Source: Candidatus Pacearchaeota archaeon
GTDB taxonomy: Archaea > Nanoarchaeota > Nanoarchaeia > Pacearchaeales > GW2011-AR1
Length of the DNA stretch: 11,637 nt
Reading direction: 5' to 3'
NCBI GenBank assembly: GCA_002690445.1
Contig: NZER01000044.1
Coordinates: 1 to 11,637 of the forward strand
The position numbers and the translations under genes were made by a program. Positions 1-7,900 of this stretch are shown in pieces (the first letter of the stretch is position 1; each line of letters starts with the position of its first letter). Below the pieces are notes generated by a model. It was not told where the DNA came from. It made no database searches and saw only the letters and a program-made list of their open reading frames with translations.

Positions 1-1408
1 CCGTGTTATCAAATTTCTCAACACCTGAAGTAACTCGTAACTCTTCTCCATCAGTTGAGTTGTTTGTCTTAGCATAGCGCTCGATATTACTCTTAGTGCT
101 TTCAAATTTCTGCATATCGTTGCGAGTAGTACCTATCAATGCGTCTGCTGTAGCAAAAAAGTTTTCTAGATCTTCTCTTTGCGACAATGCTATCTTTCGA
201 TAATCATCAATACCGGGAGACTCAACAGAGAAAATTTTCATATTGTAGATAATTAAATGAATTCGGTTGGCATATTCCTTAGAAAAACCTAGATTAAGAA
301 GTTCTTTGTGTGCCATTTTTGCACTTTCTTCTTCCCAACCAGTGAAATCATTGGTCTTTCCACCATTAGAAACAGCGTATTTACCAACAAAAGCGAACAT
401 TATTGCAGCATTAACTGTTAATTCTTGACTCTTAGCACGTCGTAACGCAGCAATAACTTGAGGCCAAGCATGATATTTGTAGATCGAACCCTTCTGTTTT
501 AGATCTAAGAGGTTATTTAAATCATCAGAAATGTATTTTAATATACCCCACTCTGCAAAAAGCTTTGCAGCAACCCACGATCTGCGCGTTTGTAGAATCT
601 TTTTAAACTCAAAACCAATCCTACGAGGTTTCTTTGCAGATAAACCATCCACAGTCTTTTTTACAGCGAGTGGAATAGAAGAATGAATCTTTAAAGAATA
701 GTTAGATGCAAATCTAATTCCACGTAAGATACGAATAGGATCATTTTTAAAAGTGGTTTCTGGATCATTACCGGGGGTTTTTAAAATCTTAGCCTTAATA
801 TCATCTAAACCGTGTGCAGGATCATAGAATTGTCCTGTAACAGACTGTGCTACAGAATTAATAGTGAAGTCTCGTGAAATTAAATTGTTGCTAAGGTCTT
901 CCCCTTTAACACTAACCACATCAACTGAGATACCACCTACCTCAAATTTGATACGAGCATGTGAGTTAGATGTATCGGTATATCGAATGTTCAGCTTATT
1001 AAGAATAGGGCGTACCTGAGAAAGTGGTATTAGTGAAATAATATCTATATCAGCAGGAGCTTTCTTTAAAAACTTATCTCTAACGTAGCCGCCCACAAAG
1101 TACAGAGGCATGTAGTTACCAAGAGTACGAATCCAATCTGTAGCTAGTTTGCCTCTATCTAAGCGTTCAGCGACTTCTGGATTTACCCAAGCAGTACGGA
1201 CACGTTCAAAAACTCTGCCCCCACGTCTAACCATCTCATAAATCTTTGTGGGAACTTTGCCTGAAGGTGCAGTGGAGCCTCGTGGCTTGGGAGCCGCTTC
1301 TTCAACTTTAAACTCTTCCGGTTTAATATCCGGCACAAAATCTTCTGTACCAAGCGCGGACTCAGCCTTGCTCAGATATTTCTCAATTTGTGATACGAGT
1401 CTAGTCAC
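1..1408 (-). CDS. tRNA nucleotidyltransferase / poly(A) polymerase family enzyme, class II (3' end beyond the window)
   Basis: This enzyme probably adds nucleotides to RNA 3' ends, classically the CCA end of tRNA, using CTP/ATP and two metal ions. The frame is open from the GTG at 1408 to the left edge (469 residues visible). Motifs seen: motif A FVGGYVRD at residues 104-111 with catalytic DID at 120-122; motif B RDFTINS at 179-185; motif C DPAHGLDD at 196-203; motif D NDPIRILRGIRFA at 222-234, the nucleotide-selecting EDxxR motif with N in place of the first E. The C-terminal part is helical and I find no HD phosphohydrolase signature. Residues 1-100 are an extension unusual for the family, ending in a basic motif RRGGRVFERVRTAWVNPE. 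The GTG start is chosen because it lies 6 bases past the stop of the upstream gene; no good ribosome binding site precedes it, so coupling is likely. The next convincing start would be the ATG at residue 59. Family assignment is sure; CCA-adding versus poly(A) or other specificity is not decided. Confidence 0.9.
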   Translation of the reverse strand, partial: MTRLVSQIEKYLSKAESALGTEDFVPDIKPEEFKVEEAAPKPRGSTAPSGKVPTKIYEMVRRGGRVFERVRTAWVNPEVAERLDRGKLATDWIRTLGNYMPLYFVGGYVRDKFLKKAPADIDIISLIPLSQVRPILNKLNIRYTDTSNSHARIKFEVGGISVDVVSVKGEDLSNNLISRDFTINSVAQSVTGQFYDPAHGLDDIKAKILKTPGNDPETTFKNDPIRILRGIRFASNYSLKIHSSIPLAVKKTVDGLSAKKPRRIGFEFKKILQTRRSWVAAKLFAEWGILKYISDDLNNLLDLKQKGSIYKYHAWPQVIAALRRAKSQELTVNAAIMFAFVGKYAVSNGGKTNDFTGWEEESAKMAHKELLNLGFSKEYANRIHLIIYNMKIFSVESPGIDDYRKIALSQREDLENFFATADALIGTTRNDMQKFESTKSNIERYAKTNNSTDGEELRVTSGVEKFDNT

Positions 1409-1413
1409 ACTAA

Positions 1414-1896
1414 TTAGCTACGGGAGTATCTCTTACTCTCTCCGCCCTTAATAGTTTGCAGCTTATCCATCTCACGAAGAAGTTCATCGAAATCTTGTTT
1501 AGTGGCCCGCGTAGCCATAAAGCCCATCTCATTCAAGACCATGAAAGCCTCTTCACTATCAACTGGAGCTATAACATAACTTCCCGGTTCGCCGTCCAGA
1601 TGCTCAGGGAGTTCATAGATGTTCTCTCCTAGCCCCTGAAGCGACCACACTAGCTCATCTAGGTAGGGATTCTCTCTACCAGTTATCAAGATATGGTGTT
1701 GGTCGGGGTCTTTCTCCGGTGGATTCTCTGACACATATCCTAGATACGTACCGACACCATCAAAAATGAACCAGACCTCAGGTATCTTATCTTCATCGTC
1801 CTCATCATCGTCATTATCGGCAGCTTCGTCTGCTGCTGCTTTCGCAAGTATCTCGTCTAGCTCTGCGCTAAGCAGATCTTTAAGTTCATCAGACAT
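1414..1896 (-). CDS. Acidic protein of unknown function, 160 aa
   Basis: I do not recognise this protein. The N-terminal helix (residues 3-22) leads into an acidic run, ADNDDDEDDEDK at 26-37, that looks like a flexible linker. It is followed by a compact domain with probable beta strands around VWFIFDGVGTYLGYV (41-55) and HHILITGR (67-74), then SYVIAPV (106-112) and helices at 114-148. There is no signal peptide or membrane segment. The ATG overlaps the end of the 99-residue gene by 8 bases and has its own site, AGGA 7 bases upstream. It lies between the 99-residue gene and the nucleotidyltransferase and is probably cotranscribed with both from the promoter at 2231-2261. A small virion, assembly or DNA-mimic role is possible for so acidic a protein, but nothing decides between these. 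Confidence 0.8.
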   Translation of the reverse strand: MSDELKDLLSAELDEILAKAAADEAADNDDDEDDEDKIPEVWFIFDGVGTYLGYVSENPPEKDPDQHHILITGRENPYLDELVWSLQGLGENIYELPEHLDGEPGSYVIAPVDSEEAFMVLNEMGFMATRATKQDFDELLREMDKLQTIKGGESKRYSRS

Positions 1897-2188
1897 ATTT
1901 CATTCCTGCTTTTTTTATAATGTCGCGTACCTCATCATAGTCTTCACTTTGCCAAAGAGATGCGACTCCCATCTGACCCTGCATATGACCAGCCACTTCT
2001 TTAAATAACTCCTCTGTGGATATATCCTCACCGTAGGAACTTTTCCATGATTCTTCAATAACTTCCATAGTACCTTCTAGCATACCTTTAAATGCCGCAG
2101 CGTCTTCGGGAATGGAAACAATACGTCTATTCGGTAATATTGCACATAAGGCATTGCCGTTTGTCGCTTCTACTAATACAACAGCCAT
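1889..2188 (-). CDS. Small protein of unknown function, 99 aa
   Basis: This protein is not recognised. It begins with a likely beta hairpin (AVVLVEATNGNALCAILPNRRIVSIP, roughly residues 2-27, shown as AVVLVEA ... RIVSIP) and continues with amphipathic helices from residue 28 to the end, rich in Glu and Met. It has no membrane segment, no Cys cluster and no known motif. It is the first gene after the strong promoter at 2231-2261 and has the best ribosome binding site in the window, AGGAG 9 bases before the ATG, so it is probably well expressed. It overlaps the 160-residue acidic gene by 8 bases, which suggests coupled translation. The two small proteins may act together, but this is inferred from position only. 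Confidence 0.78.
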   Translation of the reverse strand: MAVVLVEATNGNALCAILPNRRIVSIPEDAAAFKGMLEGTMEVIEESWKSSYGEDISTEELFKEVAGHMQGQMGVASLWQSEDYDEVRDIIKKAGMKYV

Positions 2189-2197
2189 TCTTCTTTA

Positions 2198-2202
2198 CTC
2201 CT
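2198..2202 (-). promoter_or_regulatory. Strong ribosome binding site of the 99-aa gene
   Basis: AGGAG is read on the minus strand and is followed by 9 bases, then the ATG ending at 2188. It confirms that start and is the strongest Shine-Dalgarno match in the window. Confidence 0.75.
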
Positions 2203-2230
2203 GAAACAGTATATTTTTGTACCTATATAC

Positions 2231-2261
2231 ATTATAGCAATTTACAGATATGATTTGTCAA
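2231..2261 (-). promoter_or_regulatory. Sigma-70-type promoter with extended -10
   Basis: Read on the minus strand, a perfect -35 box TTGACA (2261-2256) is followed after 19 bases by a perfect -10 box TATAAT (2236-2231). The -10 box is preceded by TGC, giving the extended -10 form TGnTATAAT. The spacing is 2 bases longer than the usual 17, but the extended -10 can compensate. Transcription would start near 2224 and leave a leader of about 36 bases before the ATG at 2188. The promoter sits directly after the stop of the kinase-like gene (2266-2268), in the only real gap of the window, and would drive the two small genes and the nucleotidyltransferase. Confidence 0.8.
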
Positions 2262-2265
2262 GAAT

Positions 2266-4950
2266 CTAAGTTCTGGATATAGCACTGCCAAAGTCCTGCA
2301 TGAACTTGCTTACAAAAATAGTGCGTAACTCATCATGCTTATCCGCTTCTAAATAAGATCTATTTCTAACGTCGTATCCGGAAGCATCAGTAACTGCCTT
2401 TACTGCCGCACCGTTCCAGTTAGCATCAAACCAGTCGGAGATTTCTTTTTCAAAATCCGCTCTAGTCACTCCATCAGCAGCACAGCCCGCTTTCCAACCA
2501 ACTCGCATATTCTCATACAGACCGATCCTATATCTTGATCCACCGGGCTTGTTCCCCGGACTAGGAAACATGGCATCTACACTACCAACGGCTGTCGCAT
2601 TGCTTTTCAGGTGGTATATAGGACCATTGCCTGCGTATCCATTATCTATAGGTACGATGCCTTTCTCAGGATGTGGCGCCCAGTTCATTACGTGCCTATC
2701 GCCATTTAGTGTTAGAAGATCTAACAGACCAACGGCGTACGCATTATGCCGCTTTTGCTGTGTATCGAAAAGTCCCCCATTTTTGGGATCACCTCGATCG
2801 CCGTTAGCACCCTTCATCGAATCAGGAGAATCTACCCATTCTGCTATGTGGCCTCCCCCCGCTGCGGATGCGTCAAGTAGGTCCTTAATTATATCTGTAT
2901 CCGGGCGATATCTATTGGTGAGCATATTTTTGGGATCACCATCTCCATCTATATAAATCTGACGAAATAATCCCATTCCCAGATTTTTCAATGTGACAGT
3001 AGGAGCTACGTTCAATCCAAGTGCGCGATCAAGAGCATAGTATTGGAATTCGTTCTTCCACTCCTGTTCTTGGATCTTGTATACATACTTCTTACCATCT
3101 TTCATCGTAAGCTGGAATGTCACAGAGGAACGAATACCCGGCGCTGCCCCTTCCACATTGCCTATAGGTTTAATTTTGGCAACATTTTCTGCTGTAAAGT
3201 AATTATCGTCGTCTTTTACATCGACAGGGTGCTTAGGATCAAAAAGATCCCCTATTGCTGCTCCCGGCTGTACCCTCTCAACAGCCGCAGCTATGTCATT
3301 AACAAACTTTTGATGTTGTCCCTTGTAATCTCTTTGAGGATTATTCGAATCCGAGGGCAGATTATCTCTATGCCCTATCATAGGATCGGAGCCGACTAAC
3401 GCATCAAATTCTGCTGCACGATCTTCAGGCTTTGGGGGTGTTTTAGCTTTCTTCGGCGGAGCGGTTACAGGCGGTCTGCCGAACATCTGCGCCTGTCTTG
3501 CTGGAGGATCAGGTATCTGACCTTCTGTGTGCTGAGCAGGTTCCTCTGCAAAATCCCTAGCACTAGGACCACCGATATGTTTAACTCCCCCACCCGGACC
3601 ACTGCGCTGCGTGACTCGATTAAACCGCCGCTCTGCTACCCTTCCCTGTGCTCCGGGAGCAGCTTCCCCTACCCGTCGGAAATTAACTTGGATCTTCGAC
3701 TTTTTGGGGCCTACCTGTCCATTCCACCCGTGGCGAGTCTTTGCAGTCTCCGCAGCTTGATTAGCGTTTGTCCACTGCTTGTCTCCCATAAAGGAAGCAC
3801 CTTTACTAGGCGGCATCCTGAGAAGAAACACATCGGCTCCGCTCTTAACATGACGCAATGGAGGCATTCTATTCACTTCTGGATCGAAACCCTTTCCTCC
3901 AATGCGAACTTCCTGCTGATCAACCGCTACAAACTCCTGTACATTAATTTGCGGCAGTCTGGGAAGCTTGACGTTACCCAGATCTTTAACGTCAGCACCT
4001 TTGAATCCGTTCGCTACTGCGTTCCGCATCATCTTGCCACGGTCACTCGCCGCCTCATGGGGGAAATCCCCTCTATTCAGAACCTCGTCCATGAATTCCG
4101 TGAACTTCTTTCTAGCGTCGTCTTCACTCTTTGCGACAGTAGTCATACCGTATTCATCTTCAGGGCCAAGACCACCTTTAAATTTAACCTGAAAACGTCT
4201 ATGTCCCCGGCGCTGCATACGCATAACCCGTTTATTCTTGCGTCCATCACGAATACGCATAAACGGAGGAGGTCCGCCCTCCCATAGACCATCGATGTCA
4301 TCTATTGCGGGAGCTTGTTTATCTCCTTCAAATATCTTGTTTTCCCATACTTCACGGAACTCTTCAGCCTTGTGATCTAATTCCCATCCCCAGTCACTAG
4401 CACCCTTACCTAATCGTTCGGCACGCTCACGATACTCAGCAAGGTTCTCTAACTTCTGTTTTGGGATGTTGGCATGCGGAATATAGTAAGGAAGTTGGCC
4501 TGCATCAATCATGTCGATCATCTGACCGTAGCGTTGATTGATTACATGCGCTTCACGACGATACCGGGCAAGCTCTGTGAAGGCTTCCTGAAATTCTTCT
4601 TTAGATAGACTCTGTAACTTTTTCTTATCATATTGGGAAATAGGAAACATACGGGCAGGATTTACCCATCGAATGGCACGAAAGACTATCGCCCTTGGTA
4701 CTGTTCTATGTACTGTTCTGTACATAGGCCGTAGGTGTGGATACACCGCGTGACCGGATGCCTGACCTTTCTCCTCTCGTTGCCCCCGTATTTTCTTACC
4801 ACGCTCTGTCTCAGTAGTAGCAACAGGAGGCGCTTTTTTCAAATTCAGAAATCTTTGCGCCATATCATGGATAGCAATAAGACGACCCTTCTGGATCTGT
4901 CTATGCAAATATGATTCAATTAATCGAATAGATTCTTTATCTCTAAGCAT
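2266..4950 (-). CDS. Putative minor virion protein with C-terminal kinase-like domain, 894 aa
   Basis: The domain layout suggests a structural front end joined to an enzyme. Residues 1-60 are helical and basic. Residues 70-102 carry a basic motif ending RAIRWVNPARMF. Residues 105-210 are helical. A small mixed domain lies at about 250-293. Residues 430-515 are a Pro/Gly/Arg-rich linker. Residues 605-894 look like an atypical kinase fold: beta-3 Lys in KYVYKIQ (K625), alpha-C Glu in KNEFQYYALDRALGL (E634), catalytic loop NGDRHVMNW (D751, H753, N756), and metal-binding IVPIDNG (D769). This motif set is shared by PI3/4-kinase, HipA and FAM20C-like families, and all the key residues are present, so it is probably active. 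Whether the substrate is protein or small molecule is unknown. The ATG overlaps the stop of the 1047-residue gene (TAATG), and the gene's place behind portal suggests a head or ejected protein. The kinase reading is good; the virion role is inference. Confidence 0.85.
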   Translation of the reverse strand: MLRDKESIRLIESYLHRQIQKGRLIAIHDMAQRFLNLKKAPPVATTETERGKKIRGQREEKGQASGHAVYPHLRPMYRTVHRTVPRAIVFRAIRWVNPARMFPISQYDKKKLQSLSKEEFQEAFTELARYRREAHVINQRYGQMIDMIDAGQLPYYIPHANIPKQKLENLAEYRERAERLGKGASDWGWELDHKAEEFREVWENKIFEGDKQAPAIDDIDGLWEGGPPPFMRIRDGRKNKRVMRMQRRGHRRFQVKFKGGLGPEDEYGMTTVAKSEDDARKKFTEFMDEVLNRGDFPHEAASDRGKMMRNAVANGFKGADVKDLGNVKLPRLPQINVQEFVAVDQQEVRIGGKGFDPEVNRMPPLRHVKSGADVFLLRMPPSKGASFMGDKQWTNANQAAETAKTRHGWNGQVGPKKSKIQVNFRRVGEAAPGAQGRVAERRFNRVTQRSGPGGGVKHIGGPSARDFAEEPAQHTEGQIPDPPARQAQMFGRPPVTAPPKKAKTPPKPEDRAAEFDALVGSDPMIGHRDNLPSDSNNPQRDYKGQHQKFVNDIAAAVERVQPGAAIGDLFDPKHPVDVKDDDNYFTAENVAKIKPIGNVEGAAPGIRSSVTFQLTMKDGKKYVYKIQEQEWKNEFQYYALDRALGLNVAPTVTLKNLGMGLFRQIYIDGDGDPKNMLTNRYRPDTDIIKDLLDASAAGGGHIAEWVDSPDSMKGANGDRGDPKNGGLFDTQQKRHNAYAVGLLDLLTLNGDRHVMNWAPHPEKGIVPIDNGYAGNGPIYHLKSNATAVGSVDAMFPSPGNKPGGSRYRIGLYENMRVGWKAGCAADGVTRADFEKEISDWFDANWNGAAVKAVTDASGYDVRNRSYLEADKHDELRTIFVSKFMQDFGSAISRT
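2269..3138 (-). other. Kinase-like domain of the 894-aa protein
   Basis: This covers residues 605-894. The order of motifs is Lys in a beta strand (K625), Glu nine residues later (E634), a strand-like hinge region near 660-668, the catalytic loop D751-R-H-x-x-N756, and D769-N-G as the DFG equivalent. The stretch 678-735 between hinge and catalytic loop is Gly/Asp-rich and may be a substrate-specific insert. The fold call is based on motif spacing only. Confidence 0.7.
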
Positions 4951-7900
4951 TACTTCTCAACGCCTACCTTATTAAGAGCGTCCAATAAAATTACTGCATC
5001 TACCATCTCAGAAACACCAGCTACGTGATCCGTCCTGTATGTATCTAAATTGGCCTTTAAGAAAACATCGCCACTTACATTCAATCGATCTAAATAGTCA
5101 TGTAACGAGGCATTGGACTTAGATACCATCTCACTGGCAAATGTAGCAGCGTCTTCTGTTGATAGCTCGTACTCAGTCGCCAGTGTCAGAGCATCCAAGA
5201 ACAGAACGGTCTTATCGTGATCGGTTGCCGACTTATCTCTAACTTTAGAGAGATAGTTCTCTAGTTTCATTACCACTGAGTCCGTAGTAGGAAGTAAAGT
5301 ATCGTTTAGCTCTTTTAAAAGAAGTTGAAGACGATCATCTGTCTTGTAGAAGTACCCGCCCATCTCAAAGAATCCATCTTCAGATAATCTAAATCCTAAT
5401 TGACGACTCAATCCTTTCTTTTTGTTGCCGCTCTCAACACCATAAATACTTGCCTGAGAACGAGCTTTGGGATCTTTACCTAAGATAGATGTCTTCCCGT
5501 ATCGTATACGAGGGATACCAAGACGCTTTCTACCTGCTTCTAGACTCTCACCAGCATTACTGCCCATCTCTACTGCTTTGTCTGCAACTGCGTCAATCAC
5601 ATCATAGACCGCCGCATCAGTAGGAAGTTTGTCTATCATGCCCATAACTTGTCCCTGTAGCGTCTGTGCTACAGCTACTGCATCCTCAGCATTCGTAGGA
5701 AGCTTGTCAATGATTCTTGCTGATGCATCTCCAACGGTCTGCTTTCCAGTACCAAGTGCGCCACTAAGAGCACCCATAGCATCGGCGGCTGCTCTACGTC
5801 CTTTACGTCCTAACTTACGTGCAGCACGCTGACCAACGATCTTAGTCTTTCTAGCTTCTTTTTTCGCAGCTTTGGTGTTCTCACCAACAACAGATTTAAC
5901 TCCGTCAATCTCTGTATTAAATCTCTTTAATGCAGTTTGCATCGCAGGATCGGCTCTCTCTGAAATCGCAGAGAGCAACTTCTTTGCCTTTTGTTGACCA
6001 TATAACTTGGTGTAATCAACCAGTTCGTTTATAGCTTCATCTCTAGCGTTCTTTCTTCTAGTCTGCCAACCCTTTTTAGCGGACTTACTGCGTCCTTTAG
6101 CTCTACCTTCTTCCTCCGCCGTTGCAAATTTATCGACAAAGTTAGTAACTTCTTCCGCTCGTTTGACCTCTCTCGCAGCAGCAGCTTTTTGCGCTTCCCC
6201 TACTCCTACCTGCCAACCTTGTTTAACAGCATCCCAAAAGCCGTTCCTCTCCGCACCTGAGTCTCCTGATGCAGCAGTCTCTATAGCACTAGTTAGAGCA
6301 GCTTCTTTCTCTTCAGGACTCATGCCCTCCCGTCTCTCTCGATAGGCTTCGCCCTTTTCCTGCTTGCCTGTCGGGAGTTTTATTTTTTTCGGCTTGTCCG
6401 GCACAGTTGGCATAGGTTTGTCATAAATATCAAAATCAACAGCATTCAATCCTTCGGTTCCCTTAAATCCACCCTTAACCCAATTATTAACATCCTCTAC
6501 ACTCTGTTCACCTCTATCCACCGTAGCTCTCATATTCCCATGAAGCAGTCTCAGCGCTTCCTGTTCTTGTGGCGTTCCTATAGCATCCTGATATTCTTGA
6601 ACAGATTGTTTCAATTGCCCTTCATGTGACTCATCTTTAGACTCTTCTGTTTCAATATCTGCCTCGCGCTGCTCATCTTCTGAATCAGTATCTTCTGTTT
6701 CAGTCTCCTCAGCTTCATCCTTAGGAGTCGGCTTATCTTCTGACTCATCGCCTTCTGTCTTAGGAGCGTCTTCTTCTGTAGAAGAAGTTTCTTCTTTAGG
6801 CTCTTCTTTTGGTTCTTCCGCTTCTTCTGTCTTAGCCGCTTTAACTTGCTCAGCTTCCTTCTTGGAATAGTATCGAGCGCCCCGATCTGACTTCTGCTCC
6901 TGCACATCTTTAGGAGGTTTCTGTCCGGGTTTTAAGTACTCTCTATCCTCAGTATCGCCGCCTTTTCCACCAGCAGCCTGTTCTTTCTGTTCTGTTACTG
7001 CTTGTTTATATGTGTCCCACTCAGCCTTTTTTTCCTGTGCGCGTTGCTCATCAATCTTTGCTTGCCCCGCTTGAGAAGCAATCATTTGAGAGTCTCTTGC
7101 TTTACTGGGAGTAACATCGGAAGCAGGCACACCTCTAAGAACATTCTTCTTGAAGCGCCCAGAGATAGCCTTCATTGCACTTGCATCGCCAAAGCGTTCC
7201 GGCATCTTCCCTTGTGGGGGTATGACTTGGCTAAGTCGAGGATCTAATGCCCGCAACATAGGATTACTGGCGCGTTCAATCTGGTTGACATGATACTCAA
7301 CCATATCGAGATCGGTTCCTATCTCATTTGCACGCTCAGCAATCGACATCTTAGAAGTTAGTTCATTAAGCCTATGTCGCTCATTTTTACCAAGCTTTTC
7401 ATCATTGGCTAACTTTCCAATAAGTTCTTTGCGTTCAGCACGTTCTCCCTTATCTTGGTTTCCGTGCCTAAATTGACCTTTGTTAATTGTCCCATCGTTG
7501 TTTCTTTTAGATGGAGTCACTCCTAATTTTTTATTTAATTGGGTTTTAGTTATCTTGCCCTTCTCAAAATCATCATGCGTTTGAGCAAATTCTGCTGCAA
7601 GCTTCCCACGCTCCTTATAGTAAGCACGGGGATTCTCATCATGCATGGTGCTTTGAACGGGCTTATTAGCTTTCTGTTCTACTGCCCACTGACTTTTAAA
7701 TCCCCCTTTGAATCCTTGCCGCCAACTGGCAGACCACGGAGCAAACTTTGCTGTAGATGTAGCAAACTTACGTTTAGCTACCTTAGCTGCTCCTACAGCG
7801 GCTCCAGCAATCTTAGCCGTGCCTTCACCTACCCCAGCACCACCAGCCTCTTGTAGCTCCTCATCAGCCTTAATAAGAAGATCATAACTTCTTAAGAAAT

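Noticed and set aside
2189..2265. Terminator between the kinase-like gene and the small genes
   Set aside because: The gap holds promoter elements and a weak AT-rich dyad but no GC-rich stem followed by a T-run on the minus strand.
3529..4287. Long plus-strand open frame (252 codons) opposite the 894-residue gene
   Set aside because: It is antisense to a gene with clear domains and overlapping start signals, its product is Ser/Arg/Leu-rich without motifs, and there is no good ribosome binding site. The other plus-strand frames (for example 1766-2008, whose poly-Ser is the complement of Asp/Glu codons) are shadows of the same kind.
5953..5976. Perfect 7-base inverted repeat GCTCTCT / AGAGAGC
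   Set aside because: It lies inside a coding region encoding a normal helix, has no following T-run and no gene boundary; likely chance.
6611..6907. Same-strand frame of 98 codons giving a Lys/Arg-rich protein
   Set aside because: It is the shifted reading of the acidic GAA/GAG-rich segment of the 1047-residue gene; codon bias explains its openness.
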